Below, in pieces: positions 22,701 through 35,204 of a stretch of 64,000 nt of DNA; the stretch's first letter is position 1, and the number at the start of each line of letters is the position of its first letter. The stretch is from Nelumbo lutea (taxonomy: Eukaryota; Streptophyta; Magnoliopsida; Proteales; Nelumbonaceae), in contig JAKGHH010000006.1 in assembly GCA_022828595.1 (NCBI GenBank), forward strand, positions 15,806,499 through 15,870,498, written 5' to 3'. Under the pieces are notes generated by a model. The model did no database searches, was not told where the DNA came from, and saw only the letters and a list, made by a program, of their open reading frames with translations. The translations under genes were made by a program, and so were the position numbers.

Positions 22701-25700
22701 TGTGCTAAGTCCTTCCTTGGTCCCAGCAAAGGACTTCAGAGCCTCAACAGGAAGTTTCAGCAATTCTTTAGCCAGGTATAAACGTCCTGCAGTAGTCTTT
22801 GCATTAGAGAACATGTCCCTCAATAATCCCTCCGTGGTCAACATAGGGGCCCCATCCAAGGAGCTTTGGTATAGGGCGTTGGAGGGCTCAACTGCATCAA
22901 GTCTCTTCAGTATGTCCCTAACTTCATTTCTTTCACTGTCCGACTGCCTCTGAGCAGCCTCCATTGCTTCCACTTCTGCAGTATAATCATTTCCAGTTCT
23001 GAATATGTCAATAATGCGTACTGCCTCCCGAAGGCCACTCATCATTGCTCCACCAACGGTGTCTGGGTGCTCCTTGCAGGTAGCTTCACCAGCAAAAAAT
23101 AAACAGTTCTCAACAGATCGCCCCAAGATATCATAATCCTCCCCTGATGCCCCAACAGCAACATAGGAATAAGCACCGCGGCTGAAGGGATCCCTGCCCC
23201 AATTTGTAACAACAGATGCAACTGGATCAGGTACTGAAGCCTCTCCAAAAAGTTTACGAAGAACCATTACAGCATGGTTCACATGATCAGATGGGCACAT
23301 ATTTTGATCATCTAATGCTGCTTTACCAACAACAAGGGCTATAAGAACAGGAGCTCCAACTGTTTTCTTAATGTTCCAGAACATAAAGTATTGCCCCCTC
23401 CTCTCTGTTTCCTCTGCCGTTACTCCAAAATAATCCACACTGTCATCCCAGAACACTTCTGGAAATTCCAAAACTACCTTATTCAGAACTCCAAATCCCA
23501 GTTGTTGGATAGAGGAACGTTTCCAATCTGGTAGCACTGGGGAAAATTTTATGGTCTCTGCTTTTAAGCAACCCAGGGGTACCGTGATCAGAACTGCATC
23601 TCCAATAAACTCGCTACCATTTGACGTGGAAACCTTCACCTTGCTCTGATATTCATCAGCTTCTCCACAGTCCTTTATACCATACAAAATCTCCGTCACT
23701 ACATGGTTCAAGTGAATATTAAGACCTTTTCCTAAAGACTCAACTACAGCACTGTACCCCCCTTTAATCATGCAGTGTGCCCCTCCAAATCCTCCATAAA
23801 CATCGTCCTGATTCCAGTAAGGGAGAGAAACTGCCTTCAGCAAAGCAGCACAACCATACTCTAAATGGGCAAAGTGCCAATTCATTACTCTTCTCTCAAG
23901 AGGACTCAGGATATCCTCTTCAGGACTGGTCTTATTGGGATCTCTGTCTCCAACACCAGCTGTTCCAGCATCAGCGTGAGAATTCACATGAGTGTAGGAT
24001 GCAAAGTCCTCAGCATCAGTTAGTGACTGAGACATGCGACGCCTCTTCAGGGCATATTCTAATCCATCCTCCAGCGACGTTCTCATAGCCTGTTCACCCT
24101 GATGTGCAATAAGAACTGGCATGTCATCCAGTAAGCTATTGTACTCTGCTTCAAGAGCTTCATCCAAGTCTGTGGACACTTTCTGGCCTGTTACAATATC
24201 ATAAAGAGGGCAATCACTGTTCAGCACAGTCAATTCTAGGCCTAACTGAGCACAAACCAAAGAAGATGGATCAGGCCTTCTTTCAGTTTCCACATCAGCC
24301 TCAACACCTGTAATTATGCTAGCCCCAAGATCCACAGGAACTGAAAGGGACGAATGATCTGTATAGACACGACCACCTATCCTACTCCTAGCCTCAAGCA
24401 CTGTCACAGAAAAACCCTGGCGTTGTAAATGGCGAGCTGCTGTTAAACCAGCTGGTCCAGCACCAACAACAATGATTTTCTTATGGATTTCTGAGTCACA
24501 TGATTCATTATTGTTCCCCTCCATAATATTGACTGGAGCAGATTGAACCCTGTGGGAGTCCTCTATATGCTCCGGATTCAAGGTAGAATCACATTCACCT
24601 AGGATCTTGCTAGATGGAGCACCACTGCAAGCATCTAAATTGGCTGGTAGTTTTGCATCCACACAAATATTAGCCTGGTCATTATCAACCCTGAATTCTT
24701 CTGATTCTATCAGAGTGGATAATTTGGATTCTGTAATTGGCACAAGCAGCTTCTTGCCTTGAGTGGCTTCTGCAATCAGTTCTCCACCATCCAAGCAAAG
24801 ATCATTCTTTGCCTCTGTGAGATTTTCAGAACTCTTAGCCTGACCTACAATGAAGGCAACTCCATCCTCTGAATCAACATCCCAGGTCCCACAATCTTCC
24901 TTGGCTTTCTTTTCCTTCATTTTATAATGAGCATTAGCAGAGGCTTCTGTTTTATCCTTTTCCAAAGCAATGCCTACATTGATATAGCCCTGTTGAAAAT
25001 ATGTTAATAGTTGGATTAAGAATTTAAAATAGAAAAACTACAAAACACTCACTTCTCCCACAGAAATAACAGGTTCAACCATATGGTGGAACTGAGAAGC
25101 TAATTTGACATGAGAAAGGGACCAGACTACAGCATCAAATATTTACTAGGAAAAAATAGCAATAACTATTATTGTAACAACAATACAAACAATAGAATTA
25201 GTACTGATGAAGCTTATAAATTAAAAACTTACACTTTGATCAAGAAACTCGTAAATCTTCCTGATAAGAGAGGCACGTGGTGTTTCACACTCAGTAGGAG
25301 CATCAGCAACTCCACAGTCTATGAGAGGCAAAATACGGATCATGTCCTTGTTCCAAAGGCCTAAGATTAGATTCCTAAATTGCAGCAGAAACCACATAAA
25401 TTTACATTAATTTGCTAGTCTCCAAACCATCAAGCCAACAAAAACTTCTAAGGATAAAGATTAGATCCATCCATATTTCCTGAATATCTGCTCTTTTAAT
25501 TCTCAGTACGAGATTAAGCTCAATGAAGCATAAAAACCAACAAGCATTAGAAGTCACACGATGAATATACAGAAAAGTTGATGATTGAATGTTTACCAAC
25601 TTATTGCAGCATTCAACATAAGATCTAAGCATACCCAAGTTAAACAATATAATCAGCAAAATACCAGTAAAAGAGGGGTCATTACCCAATATTAGCCCCA

Positions 25701-28700
25701 GTTATCTGGCATCTTGGGAGGGATAAACTGGGTATGGTCCTAAACTTTTGCTTTTTTATTTTTCACAAAGTGGTCATTCTCAGACTCAAACCCGCATTTT
25801 CATGCATGACAACCTGAGATTTTACCATTACACCAAGTAATGGCCCCTAACGAATTACCACTGCATATAATTAAAATTTCCTGGAAGCAACTACTGGAAA
25901 TATGGATGATATTTTTTCTTTTCAATAAGTAAATATGGATGATTATTCCCTGTGTCTAATGTGCTATTAGAGCTAATTCATCTCAAAACCAGTTAGTCAC
26001 TCCTTATGATCAAAGAATTATAGGACCATACTGACTATTGTATTATGGAGACAACATGTCAAACTGCAAATGAAATAATCAGGGGAAACTTACTAAGAAA
26101 CCTTCTGACCTTTTGATGAGACTATCAATATTCCACTTTTTCTATGCCACTGTTATCCATATACTTTCAATTCCTAATCAAAATACCATGACAAAAACTT
26201 TTTCCATACCATGTATTTTCCATAACCGGTCAACATATTTGATGTAAAACCTTATATGTCTGTACATGCTAGAAGAGCATGATAATGAAAAAAGAGAAAT
26301 TTTCAAGTTTGTGGAGAAGCAAAGTACTTTATGTTTCATAATTCCCTCAAACAGAGCACGATGTCATAAAGGACTAGTCACTTCTTTATTCAAAATTAAT
26401 AGATCAAAGGTTATCTTCTGTAGCTTCTGAAATGGCAACAAAAGTTCAATGAAGAACCTGATGAGCCCATAAAGGATAAAACCTCCGAACTTGTTAATCT
26501 TCTTCTAGATAATAGATCTTTACTGCAAATAAATCAGCAAAACTAATCATGTGACCTGGTGAAACAGTGAAAGATGTAGAAATAAATATCATGGGGCTTG
26601 GCAAGCCATCATCTCCATTAAAATGCACTTTGACCATAATGAAATGTTTGCTGTTTATGTTACCATGGTTCAGTATCAACTTAAATATTCTGATTTCTGA
26701 ATTGGTATGTCAAGAACTTAACATAGACTCTGACCAGCACTGGAATTCTAGAACACATACAAGTTAAAATTACTTTCCTTTAAGAAGTTCCATCCATCAT
26801 CATGGATGAGATCAGCATAAGATGACATAATACAAATAAGTTAATCTGACACCTTTTTGTGTTTTACTGAATAAGGGATGAATTATACGACCCCAGAAAT
26901 TCATCCAATTGAAGGTAATAAAACAGCCTGACCAAAGATACAACATTAAATGAAATTTTGCATAAATGATAATACCATGTCATTACTAAAATTTTCAATT
27001 AGTGAATGGCATATCCCACAAATTGTTAGGTTGATATCAATAAAGAAGCAAACCTGTGAGGATTAAAGAGGTAATTTTCTTAATAAACAGAAATTGGAGG
27101 TTATATAAAAATCAAAAGCTGCAAAACAATGTAATAAACAAAACAAAGGAAATGAGTTTATGATCATAACATTCCACACCCGAAAAAGGGCCAAGGTTTC
27201 AAAGTAGTGACAACAAACCTGCATTCTAGGTATTCTTGAAGTCCACCTTTGCGTTTAAAAACCTCTTTGAATTTAATTTTCTCAACTGGACCTGCTGCAC
27301 GAGCCTTCAGCCCAGCTGCTACTGCTGCTGCCTTGTCTTTCATTTTAGAAGGCCTGAGTCTATCAAGAACATGATTACTTTCCAGAAAACTTTTCCCATG
27401 CATCAGAACCTCCCAATCAGCATCCCCTTCATAAGCCATATCACCATGCCTACGCTTTTTAACCTTACGCATAGACCGCAGTGTCATTGATAGTTTATTA
27501 TCCTTGTTTTCAGGATCAAATGTTGTTTCTGCATCCTCTGTATAACTTTCCTCTGGATTCGTGGTTACACACAGAGAATAGTCTCCCTTGTCTTCTTCCT
27601 TAACAGAAAGTAGATCTTGGTTTTGAACAGCAGTCTCTTTTAAGGCATCACAAAATGGTTGAACTTTCTTTTCATTAGAGACCGTTAAGTCCATAATTCG
27701 ATCAGAAAATGGAGAGGTTTCTTCTACTTTCTTAGGTATCAAAGCGTCATGCCACCCTTCAATAGGAACCTCAGGAGCTTGATCCGAAGCATCATTGTGA
27801 CTGCAAGTTTCTTCTTTCTTTGTTGAACCAAAAGCAGAAGATGATGGCCCACGTCCAGCAAGTTCAAAATCCTTTAAAAGTCTATCAGAATATCTACCAT
27901 GGTCCTCTTCATGTTTTAAGGCTTCATCCATCTTCACTGGAACAGGGCATTTTTGTGCTGGAGATACCATGTGATCCTCCAAAATTGTGCCAAAGGGCTG
28001 TACCAGCTCATCATGTATTGCAGTCTCCTTGTTCTCAAAATGACTTTGAAACTGTTTGACAGTATTCTCAGAAGGTTCAGTCAAACAATCACTATGGCAG
28101 ACCACGTTGCCTTTTGATCTTTCTTCACATGTTCTGTTTAACTCTTTCATCGGTATAAGAAAAGATTCATAGGAAGGTTTTTGGATTGCAGTTAAATTAC
28201 ACGTTTCAAGTTCTGAAACATTAGAAGTTAATTGAGCTAATGCACCATCCAGTGCAGCAGATCTGGTTGATTTTTGGGCATCACAAGTTTCATCAAAAGC
28301 AACATTTGATTTAGGGCTCATTTCACCATGATTTGGAATAATGGTTAATGGAAGATCTTCTGGAATCTTAACAGGAAGCCTACTGGACCCATCATTAGTA
28401 ATATGAACTTCTTCTGTTGAATAAGAAATTGGTGTTTCAGAAATTTCTTGCTGCAAATCTGAACACCGCTTTATCCCATGCTTGAATCCCTGCATTTCTG
28501 GTGTAACTGTGTGAATGGAAGCACAAATAGAATGGTGATCATGGCCAGTTAGCAAGTTCTCAGATACCTCATCACAAAGTGAGTCCAAACTACAGTTCAC
28601 TTGCAGCTCCTCAGGAATCCCTTTGGTCTCTCTTTCAAAATGAATATCAGGGACTGCTGGAAACTTCTCTTCCACATCCGCTACAGAACCAATATGAAAC

Positions 28701-30028
28701 TTTTGCAGTGAGTAAATGGATACTCGATCTTCTAGGATTCTTTCTGATAACTTACTGCAGCCACCATCATTAGAAGTCACAATCTTACCTTTAACCTCTG
28801 GAACAGAAGCATGCTGCTGAACCAGGTTAGATAAAGAATTGTCTTGAATCCGTTCAGAAGATTCAAATACACAACCATTAGATTTGTGAGACACCACTGT
28901 ATTCTTTTCAGCAGGTTCTGATGTCAAGCTCCCGCCATGCATCACTTCCATCCCAATATCAGGTTTTAAGTTTTCACAACCTATTTTTGAAACAGAAGCA
29001 GAATAATTAGAAGCAGATGGAACTCCCTCTAAAGTCTCAAAACTCTGGCTCAACCCATCAGGAGTAGCTGATGTGCTCCTTCTCTGTTTCCGTAAAGATG
29101 AAGACCGGAACTTTGTAATTGAACCAGGCTGTGACTTCCGAGCAAATGCAGATAGAGAAACTTCTAAATTTTCATCAGAAGAATGATTAGAAATTTCCCC
29201 AGACCTTAACACCCTCGTCTTTTTCTGTGAACAAGTCCCTTGAGATTTCCAAGCAACAGCTCCATCCAAACCACCATCAAAATCCCCAGTCTTCTTTGGA
29301 GTAGAAACAAACTTAGATCTCTTACCTGGACCTTTTGGCCTATCCTCTAAGCCCCCATCAAAAGGCACATCTAAGCCATTAACACCAGATGGCAGGATTT
29401 TCTCCACCATCTTTGCAGGTACTTTTCCCACTACCGCCCCATCCTTCAAGGGCCTATTTGTAGATCGACCTAATGGTCTTTCCACAGTAAAAGCAGAATC
29501 CTTTACCTTGGCTTTACCAGATCCACCATCTTTACCCGGTTTTGGACCCTTCAACTTCTTCCTAAAATTCGCTAAGGTATCATCCATCCCACCCGAATCC
29601 TCATCCTCAACTACGGAATTATCTGCCCTAGCTTCAGCCTTTTCAATCTGTACTTTTTCGACCTTGACACCATCTAATCCAGAGTTAGCTTTCTTAGGGT
29701 TCCGAAGCCTCTTCAACTTGAACAGAGACCCTATAGGTTCATCATCGTCCAAATCGGCTTGAACTTCAATCAGCTTCGATCTTCTCTTAGAACTCGACTT
29801 CTTCTCTTTTCTATCCATCTTCACATCACCTGCCCTCCTAGGTTTCAAACACAACGATTTCCCTTCTAAGCTTAACTCACCATCAATGCCCAGACCAGCA
29901 TGCAACCCTTCATCCGATTCAGAACCCAAAACTTCACTTTCCATCTCTCCCTTAACCGGCCAACAACCCTCATCTTTCATACAGTTTTTGTTATTCAACC
30001 ATAGAAAATCACAATTAATAACCATCAA
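19747..30028 (-). CDS. LDL3: lysine-specific histone demethylase, LDL3 type
   Basis: A flavin-dependent amine oxidase that removes methyl groups from histone lysine in the nucleus (LSD1/KDM1 family, plant LDL3 branch). Coding exons are 30028-27219, 25374-25233, 24989-22683, 22428-22335, 21862-21375, 21003-20272, 20116-20042 and 19812-19747. All have GT-AG borders, total 6714 nt, about 2237 aa. Residues 1-880 are charged, low-complexity and probably disordered. A SWIRM domain spans about 900-1000 across two introns (RNLILGLWNKDMI, GYINVGIAL). Amine oxidase spans about 1155-1650: FAD motif VVGAGPAGLTAARHL, active-site Lys in GVLNKVVLEF (about 1488) and FAGEATCKEHPDTVGGAM. A C-terminal Ala/Glu-rich helix (EEEAAAFAAAEAARAAALAA) follows. 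The start is uncertain: in-frame Met at 30028, 29980 and 29818 are possible. The last begins MDRKEKKSSSKRR and resembles homologue starts as I remember them. The frame is intact and likely functional. Confidence 0.93.
22182..22234. repeat. short inverted repeat in an LDL3 intron
   Basis: GTACAGTGCAAA at 22182-22193 is perfectly inverted at 22223-22234 (TTTGCACTGTAC). The arms are separated by 29 bases of AT-rich sequence with repeated ATACAAGGTTT words. It may be the core of a small MITE. Confidence 0.6.
25240..25374 (-). other. SWIRM-encoding exon 2 of LDL3
   Basis: This exon encodes the middle of the SWIRM domain (LWNKDMIRILPLIDCGVADA followed by PTECETPRASLIRKIYEFLD). It is the shortest piece needed to connect the large N-terminal exon to the catalytic exon. 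It opens after an AG acceptor at 25375-25376 and completes the split Arg codon left by exon 1. Its true 3' border is 25233. Confidence 0.85.
25375..27218 (-). other. first coding-region intron of LDL3
   Basis: A 1.84-kb GT-AG intron, with donor at 27218-27217 after GAATGCAG and acceptor TTTAG at 25375. It contains one SINE (25690-25852). No other feature is recognised. Confidence 0.85.
25690..25852 (-). mobile_element. tRNA-derived SINE in an LDL3 intron
   Basis: Read on the minus strand, GGGGCCATTACTTGGTGTAA opens the element. It carries a polymerase III A box (TGGTGTAATGG, 25825-25835) and about 32 bases later a B box (GGGTTTGAGTC, 25783-25793). A non-tRNA body follows. This is the standard layout of plant SINEs. 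The ends and target duplication were not resolved. Confidence 0.65.
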
Positions 30029-30118
30029 AGGTGAACCGGATTCTCAGCATTCATCACTCCAGGGATACATAAATCCTTAAAAAAATCAGGAAAAAAATCT
30101 TCTCAATCAATTAACTCA

Positions 30119-30300
30119 CCATGCAAGCACTCTCGAGGGTTTCTGTTCGCTGCAGCATAAAAGAGTGAACAAACTAATAGAAAAATAAAAATGGTGAAAC
30201 CCTAGAGTTTTATTCGATTGTATTGTATTAACAATTAACAACAGGTAAAGGTTAAGAAAGGCCGCACCTGTGTGCTAGAGCTCTCCCCTGGTTTCGTTAA
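30119..30300 (-). other. 5' untranslated region of LDL3
   Basis: A minus-strand GT donor follows GCTTGCATG at about 30120 (G|GTGAGT). The intron to the nearest downstream AG would be only about 45 bases, so the real acceptor lies further in. The leader is probably split and its borders are not certain. Confidence 0.35.
30197..30204. promoter_or_regulatory. telo-box AAACCCTA near the LDL3 start
   Basis: AAACCCTA is a known plant promoter and leader element of housekeeping and chromatin genes. Here it sits about 170 bases upstream of the most distal LDL3 start codon. Function is inferred from position only. Confidence 0.4.
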
Positions 30301-30344
30301 TGGATCTGCCGAAACCCGGGAGGTGCGCACGTTAGCGTACTTTT

Positions 30345-31020
30345 CGACTTCTAGCTAGGTTAGTCGGTCCTGAGCAATACGCTTAAAGACAAGCGTGGAA
30401 AAATGGAAATGGATAGGGCCACTGCGTATTTGCATTCCATTCGCGCGAAACGACTGATAAATAAAAGGTTCATGTTTGTTTGGAGAAGGGAAATGGAGGA
30501 AAAAGACTAAATTTTTTTCTCCCGTTCCAAACTAATGGCGATTGATAAATCTGAAAATTCAGATATCAAAAATTAAAAAGATATTAAATGTGTTTAAAAT
30601 AATTTATTGATCAACCTTTTACCATCTAGTTTATTTGTGTTAGATCAATCTTTTACCATCTAAAATTTATTGATTTTACTATTTTACCCCTAAAATATAC
30701 AATTTGAAAATGTTGAATTCAATTTACATTATCTCATAAAAAATAATTTTCAACCTCAAAATAATATTGAAACAATATAAATAAAAAATAATAAATTAAT
30801 AATTACTAATTAATAAATGAAACAATTAAAATAAAAAAAATAAATAATGATTATAAAAATATTAAAATAATTACTAATTAATAATTTACACAAATAAAAT
30901 TAAAATAATTTTTAAAAATTAATGAAATAATTAAAAATTATTAGTTAAAAAATTAATAATTAATAAATAGCACAAGTAAATTTAATAAAAATTATTAAAA
31001 TAATTAATGAAAACATTATT
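30345..31020. other. AT-rich intergenic DNA
   Basis: The part next to 30345 is the likely LDL3 promoter. From about 30540 the sequence becomes almost purely A and T (AATTAATAAT words) with no coding signal. Confidence 0.4.
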
Positions 31021-31086
31021 ATTATTCACTGAAGTACCGAACCACCACTACTGCTTGTTGTAGCGGCAATAGTGGTGGTGGGAAGA

Positions 31087-31113
31087 CAGGGGAGGGAGAG
31101 AGAGAGAGGGAGA

Positions 31114-31198
<85 letters not shown>

Positions 31199-31320
31199 AG
31201 AGAGAGAAGACAGGGGAAGAGAGAGAGAGAGAGTTGCCGCTGGGGGGAGAGAGAGAAGACAACGGCGGTGGCAGTGGTGGGAATATAGAGGAGAGAGAAA
31301 GAGAGAGAGGGAGAGAGGTT
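31087..31320. repeat. long GA-rich (GAGA) microsatellite
   Basis: Runs of GA and GAGG units extend for more than 200 bases with a short interruption near 31230-31290. Both strands give long apparent open frames (Ser/Leu or Arg/Glu repeats) that are translation of the repeat, not genes. GA tracts bind GAGA-binding BBR/BPC proteins in plants; whether this one does is unknown. Confidence 0.9.
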
Positions 31321-31736
31321 GAATGTTTTGGTTTTCTGGGTTTGGGGTATCAAGGGTAACTCGGGTCATTTACAAAAAATTATAAGGATATTTTGGACAT
31401 TAGGCTGGCTCTGATACACATCTGAACGCATTAAGAGCCAACCCAAGGTCTGTGATTTTTAGATCTGAAAATTAGTTTTAGACTCAGTTTAAGAGGTACA
31501 ACCAAACAAGGGGTGAGGTCTGAAAAGTAGCATTTTCAGATTCTGACCTCTAAAAAGTGCAATCAAATGGCACCTAAGTCCAAACTCCAATGACTCTCTT
31601 CTTCTTTTTTTGTCTCCTTGAAGTAGTGTTGTTAATGGGTTGAGCCTATCCAATAGAACTGAATCGTCTAAACTGATTATATCGATTATAGATATGACTT
31701 TTGTTGAATTGGGATCGGTTTTTGTTGTACCAAATT

Positions 31737-31856
31737 AAGGGTGCAAGTTGGGTTGGTCCAAATTAATAGTTTACACTATTTCAAGCTCGGATTTCAAGTT
31801 GGGCCCATTGAAATTTTGATAAAATCCCAATCCAAACTCAAAAAAGTTGCACCCTT
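31737..31856. mobile_element. 120-bp MITE
   Basis: The perfect 10-bp termini AAGGGTGCAA (31737-31746) and TTGCACCCTT (31847-31856) are inverted repeats around an AT-rich core. The inward parts AGTTGGGTTGG and CCAATCCAAACT are also roughly inverted. The flanks show no clear duplication. Confidence 0.65.
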
Positions 31857-32002
31857 CTTCCAAACCAATTAAGACCTGAACCACAATGTTATATATTTGA
31901 GGTCTAAAAGAGTAAATTTAATTGATAATATATAACTTATTAAAAAAATTTAATTGATAAGGTATAAGATCATTTTGATTAAAAAACACATGTTTTAACC
32001 AA

Positions 32003-32130
32003 TTGATGGTGGCTCAGTTGGTAGGTTCTCTGACTCGTTGGAGTAGAGACCAGGGATCAAATCCCCCTGCCACCAGGGGTTGGGGGGTTAAGGAAAAGGA
32101 GATGGGCTACCCCCTGTTGTATGGTCATTT
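32003..32130 (+). mobile_element. tRNA-derived SINE
   Basis: The A box TGGCTCAGTTGG (32010-32021) matches the polymerase III consensus exactly. The B box GATCAAATCC (32055-32064) differs by one base. The 33-base gap between them is right for a tRNA-type promoter. The body that follows is not a tRNA, so a SINE is preferred over a tRNA gene. Confidence 0.65.
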
Positions 32131-34930
32131 ACTAAAATACCCCTTATAGTTTCATGGATTTACTAAAATATATCCTATGGTTAGCATTTTACTAAAACAC
32201 CACTTATAATTTGCAATGGATTTAACCAATCTTCCATTACATGACAGTGGAAAATGATAGTGTTGAACCTAATGTTTCATTTAAATAAATTTAGTCAAAA
32301 GAAAATAAAAATAAAAATACCATTTTTGCCCTTAATAAGACATGGCAACCTCTCTATTGGCTATATTTGGTCAATTTTGTTTTCTGTACAAAAAAAAAGT
32401 GTTAATGGTATTTTTGGAATAAAAAATCATGAGCCTAATGGCAAAACAAACACTCCTTAATGAAAGGTTGATTAAGTAAATAAGTTGCAAAATATATGAG
32501 ATGTTTTAGTAAAATGAAAATTATAAGGTATGTTTAAGTAAATATGTAAAACTATAAGGTATGTTCTAGTAAATGACCCTAATAGAAACGCATTAGGGTA
32601 CAATTGTTTTATATTTTTAACTTTTTAAATAATTAAAAATTATTCATATTTTATATACTACTTTTAGTAATTTTTTATAATATAAAAATAACAATAATTA
32701 ATTTCAGTTAGGTTTATTCATCAAACTCGACTAATCCAATCAGCTCGACTTGAGTTGGTTGGTTTTCTAGTATTTTAGGTCGACTTTGGTTAAAAAATTT
32801 CCCAATTCAACCAAGTTGGATTAGTTTCACTTTGGCCATTTGTAAACTGACCAAAATCGAATAACCTAACCATGGATATATATTAATATTTTATATTTTA
32901 AATATAATTTTTAATATGAAAAAGTGGGATATTTCCCATATTTCTTAGTCTAAATTGTTTTATATCATATATCTAAATTTTAAATTTATTTTTTAACAAT
33001 TATACTATAATTTTTAAAATTAAATTAAATTTTTAAGTTTAAATTTTTTGAATTGATTGACCAAACAAAAAAATCAACCCAAACCGACACAACTTGAGTG
33101 GGTCATTTTTTATAAAAGGTCAGTTGGTTTCAGCTGACCAACTCCCCAACTTGACCAAGTCAATTTGGCTGGCCAAATAGCTTACGACCAAACTGAACCA
33201 ACTCATGAACAATCATAATTTCAGCTAAATTAATAGTGTCATCTCTAATAAATAACAATAGTTTAATTTCCAATAGTTATTGAAAATTTATAGAGAAAAT
33301 ACATAATTTATTGAAAATATATTAATAATAAAAAAATACAATAAGTACTAAAAATATGTTAACTTAGTCAATAAATAGTATAATCTCAAATAATAGTTTA
33401 ATCTCTAATAAATATTAATCAATAAGTTATAACAAAAATACAATCAATTAAATTTAAAAATTTCAATAATAGTAGTTTAATCTCCAATAATAATTAAACA
33501 TTTTCTATTAAATAAAAAAACAAAATAAATTTATACATAATAATTGAAAATACATTTATCACAAAAATAATAAATAATTACTGAAATACAACAAATATTA
33601 ATTTTAGTATATATAATTATATAATAAATACAGGTTAAGAGTTTAAAATTATTATTAATAAATATTAATTTTTTTAAAGTTATTTTCTTGAATTATTACT
33701 TGATATAAGTGAAATTAGTTATTTACAATATTATGTAAAAATATTAAATTATTATTAGATTCAATATTATGTTATAATTATTTTTTGACTTTTCAGATTT
33801 TTTTAAATTTATTACATAGTTTCTTTATTTTAACTATTTAAAATCTAGTTATGTTAAATATCTTGTTATTTAAAAATTTTAGTTATTTAAATACTTAAAT
33901 AATATGTAAAATATTTATATTTTAAATATTAACTATTTATTGAATTTAATTATCCATAAAAGCACAATATATACTATTATTACATAGTTTCATTATTAAT
34001 TTTGTAATATATTAAATTATTATTAGTTCCAATATTATGTTATAATTATTTTTCTACTTTGAAGAAATCTTTTAAATTTATTACATAATTTTATTATTTT
34101 AACTATTTAAAATCTAGTTATGATAAATATTTAAATAATCTATAAAATATTTAAAATTATTTACTATTTGAATTTTATTTATTTAAAACTATTGCATATT
34201 ATTAAATATTTGAAAAACATTTAAATTGATAGTCCGGAAAAACATAATTTAAATTATTAGTACATAATTTTGTGATATATTTTGTAAAAATATAAAATTA
34301 CTTTTTGTGTTTTTAATAAATATTTTAGTTATTATATAATTTTGTCAGAATATTTAAATAATTTTTGATTTTTTTTAATCCAAACTTTCTTTAGATATAT
34401 ATAGGTAAAAAGTAGGGGAGAGGATAAATAGGAATTAGAGATAATTTTGGAGAAAGTGGGGGATAGCCGGGGGGGTAGTTTAGGAGAAGAGATTATTTAG
34501 GTTATTGGGAAAATGCATCTCATTGGTTGTTTAAAAATTACATGGAATTAAAAGAATAAAAATTCAAAAAAAGGAGAAAATTTCTAGACTTCCTTGTTTT
34601 ATTATATATATATATATATAATAGATAGATATATAGATAGATAGATATAGACATATATTATTTATTTATAAATATCTTATATTGCACTTTTTGTATTTTT
34701 TATAAAAGGACATGTTTATATTAATATATATGATAAAAATAGTTAAAAAATACTTGTATTTTTTTGTTTTTCTTTATATGAATTGTTATGTTTTTTTTTT
34801 CTTTTAATAATTTATTAAAATTTTTAAAAATTAAATCCAATTGGATCAAATTTGGATATCTGACATCCTTAATGGATTCTGATTTTAATTGTCATTTGTG
34901 AGATCTGATCAAATATTTGGATCGGATCTT
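32131..34930. other. gene-free AT-rich intergenic block
   Basis: No coding, RNA or clean repeat ends are recognised. A MITE-like stretch with AACTGACCAA and TTGGTCAGTTGG words lies at about 32700-33190. TA and TAGA microsatellites lie near 34600-34660. Otherwise the sequence is mostly A and T. Confidence 0.45.
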
Positions 34931-34934
34931 ACAA

Positions 34935-35105
34935 GGGCGGAGCTAGGATTTTTTATTAAGGGAGGCCAAAACCTAGCAAGCATGTATAGGGGGCCAAATG
35001 TAGTAAACATAGGAAGGGGGCAAAATCTAAGAGGGATTTAAATGGATATTATGGGGATTTTTAAGGCATAGGGGGGCAATGGCTCCCCTCTACCACCCCA
35101 CCCTG
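34935..35105. repeat. repeat with GGGCGGAGCTAGG start
   Basis: A locally GC-richer segment opens with AGGGCGGAGCTAGGATTTTT and closes with GGGGGGCAATGGCTCCCC. It resembles a widely dispersed plant non-autonomous repeat. The ends are not resolved. Confidence 0.35.
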
Positions 35106-35204
35106 GGTATGTTTTATTATATCGGGTTCAGATATATCCCAATTCCAATCTGATCTCATCCATTTGCATCATTATTATAAACATTTAAACAACTATCATT
35201 TTTA

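Noticed and set aside
24941..24965. Separate amine-oxidase gene starting at 24965
   Set aside because: The apparent start is a TTG codon. The frame continues upstream to an AG acceptor at 24990 and joins the SWIRM exon in phase.
31022..31369. Long Ser/Leu- or Arg/Glu-repeat open frames on both strands
   Set aside because: They are translation of the GA microsatellite in several frames at once.
32003..32075. Possible functional tRNA gene
   Set aside because: A and B boxes are present but the sequence cannot form a cloverleaf with an acceptor stem, which points to a SINE.
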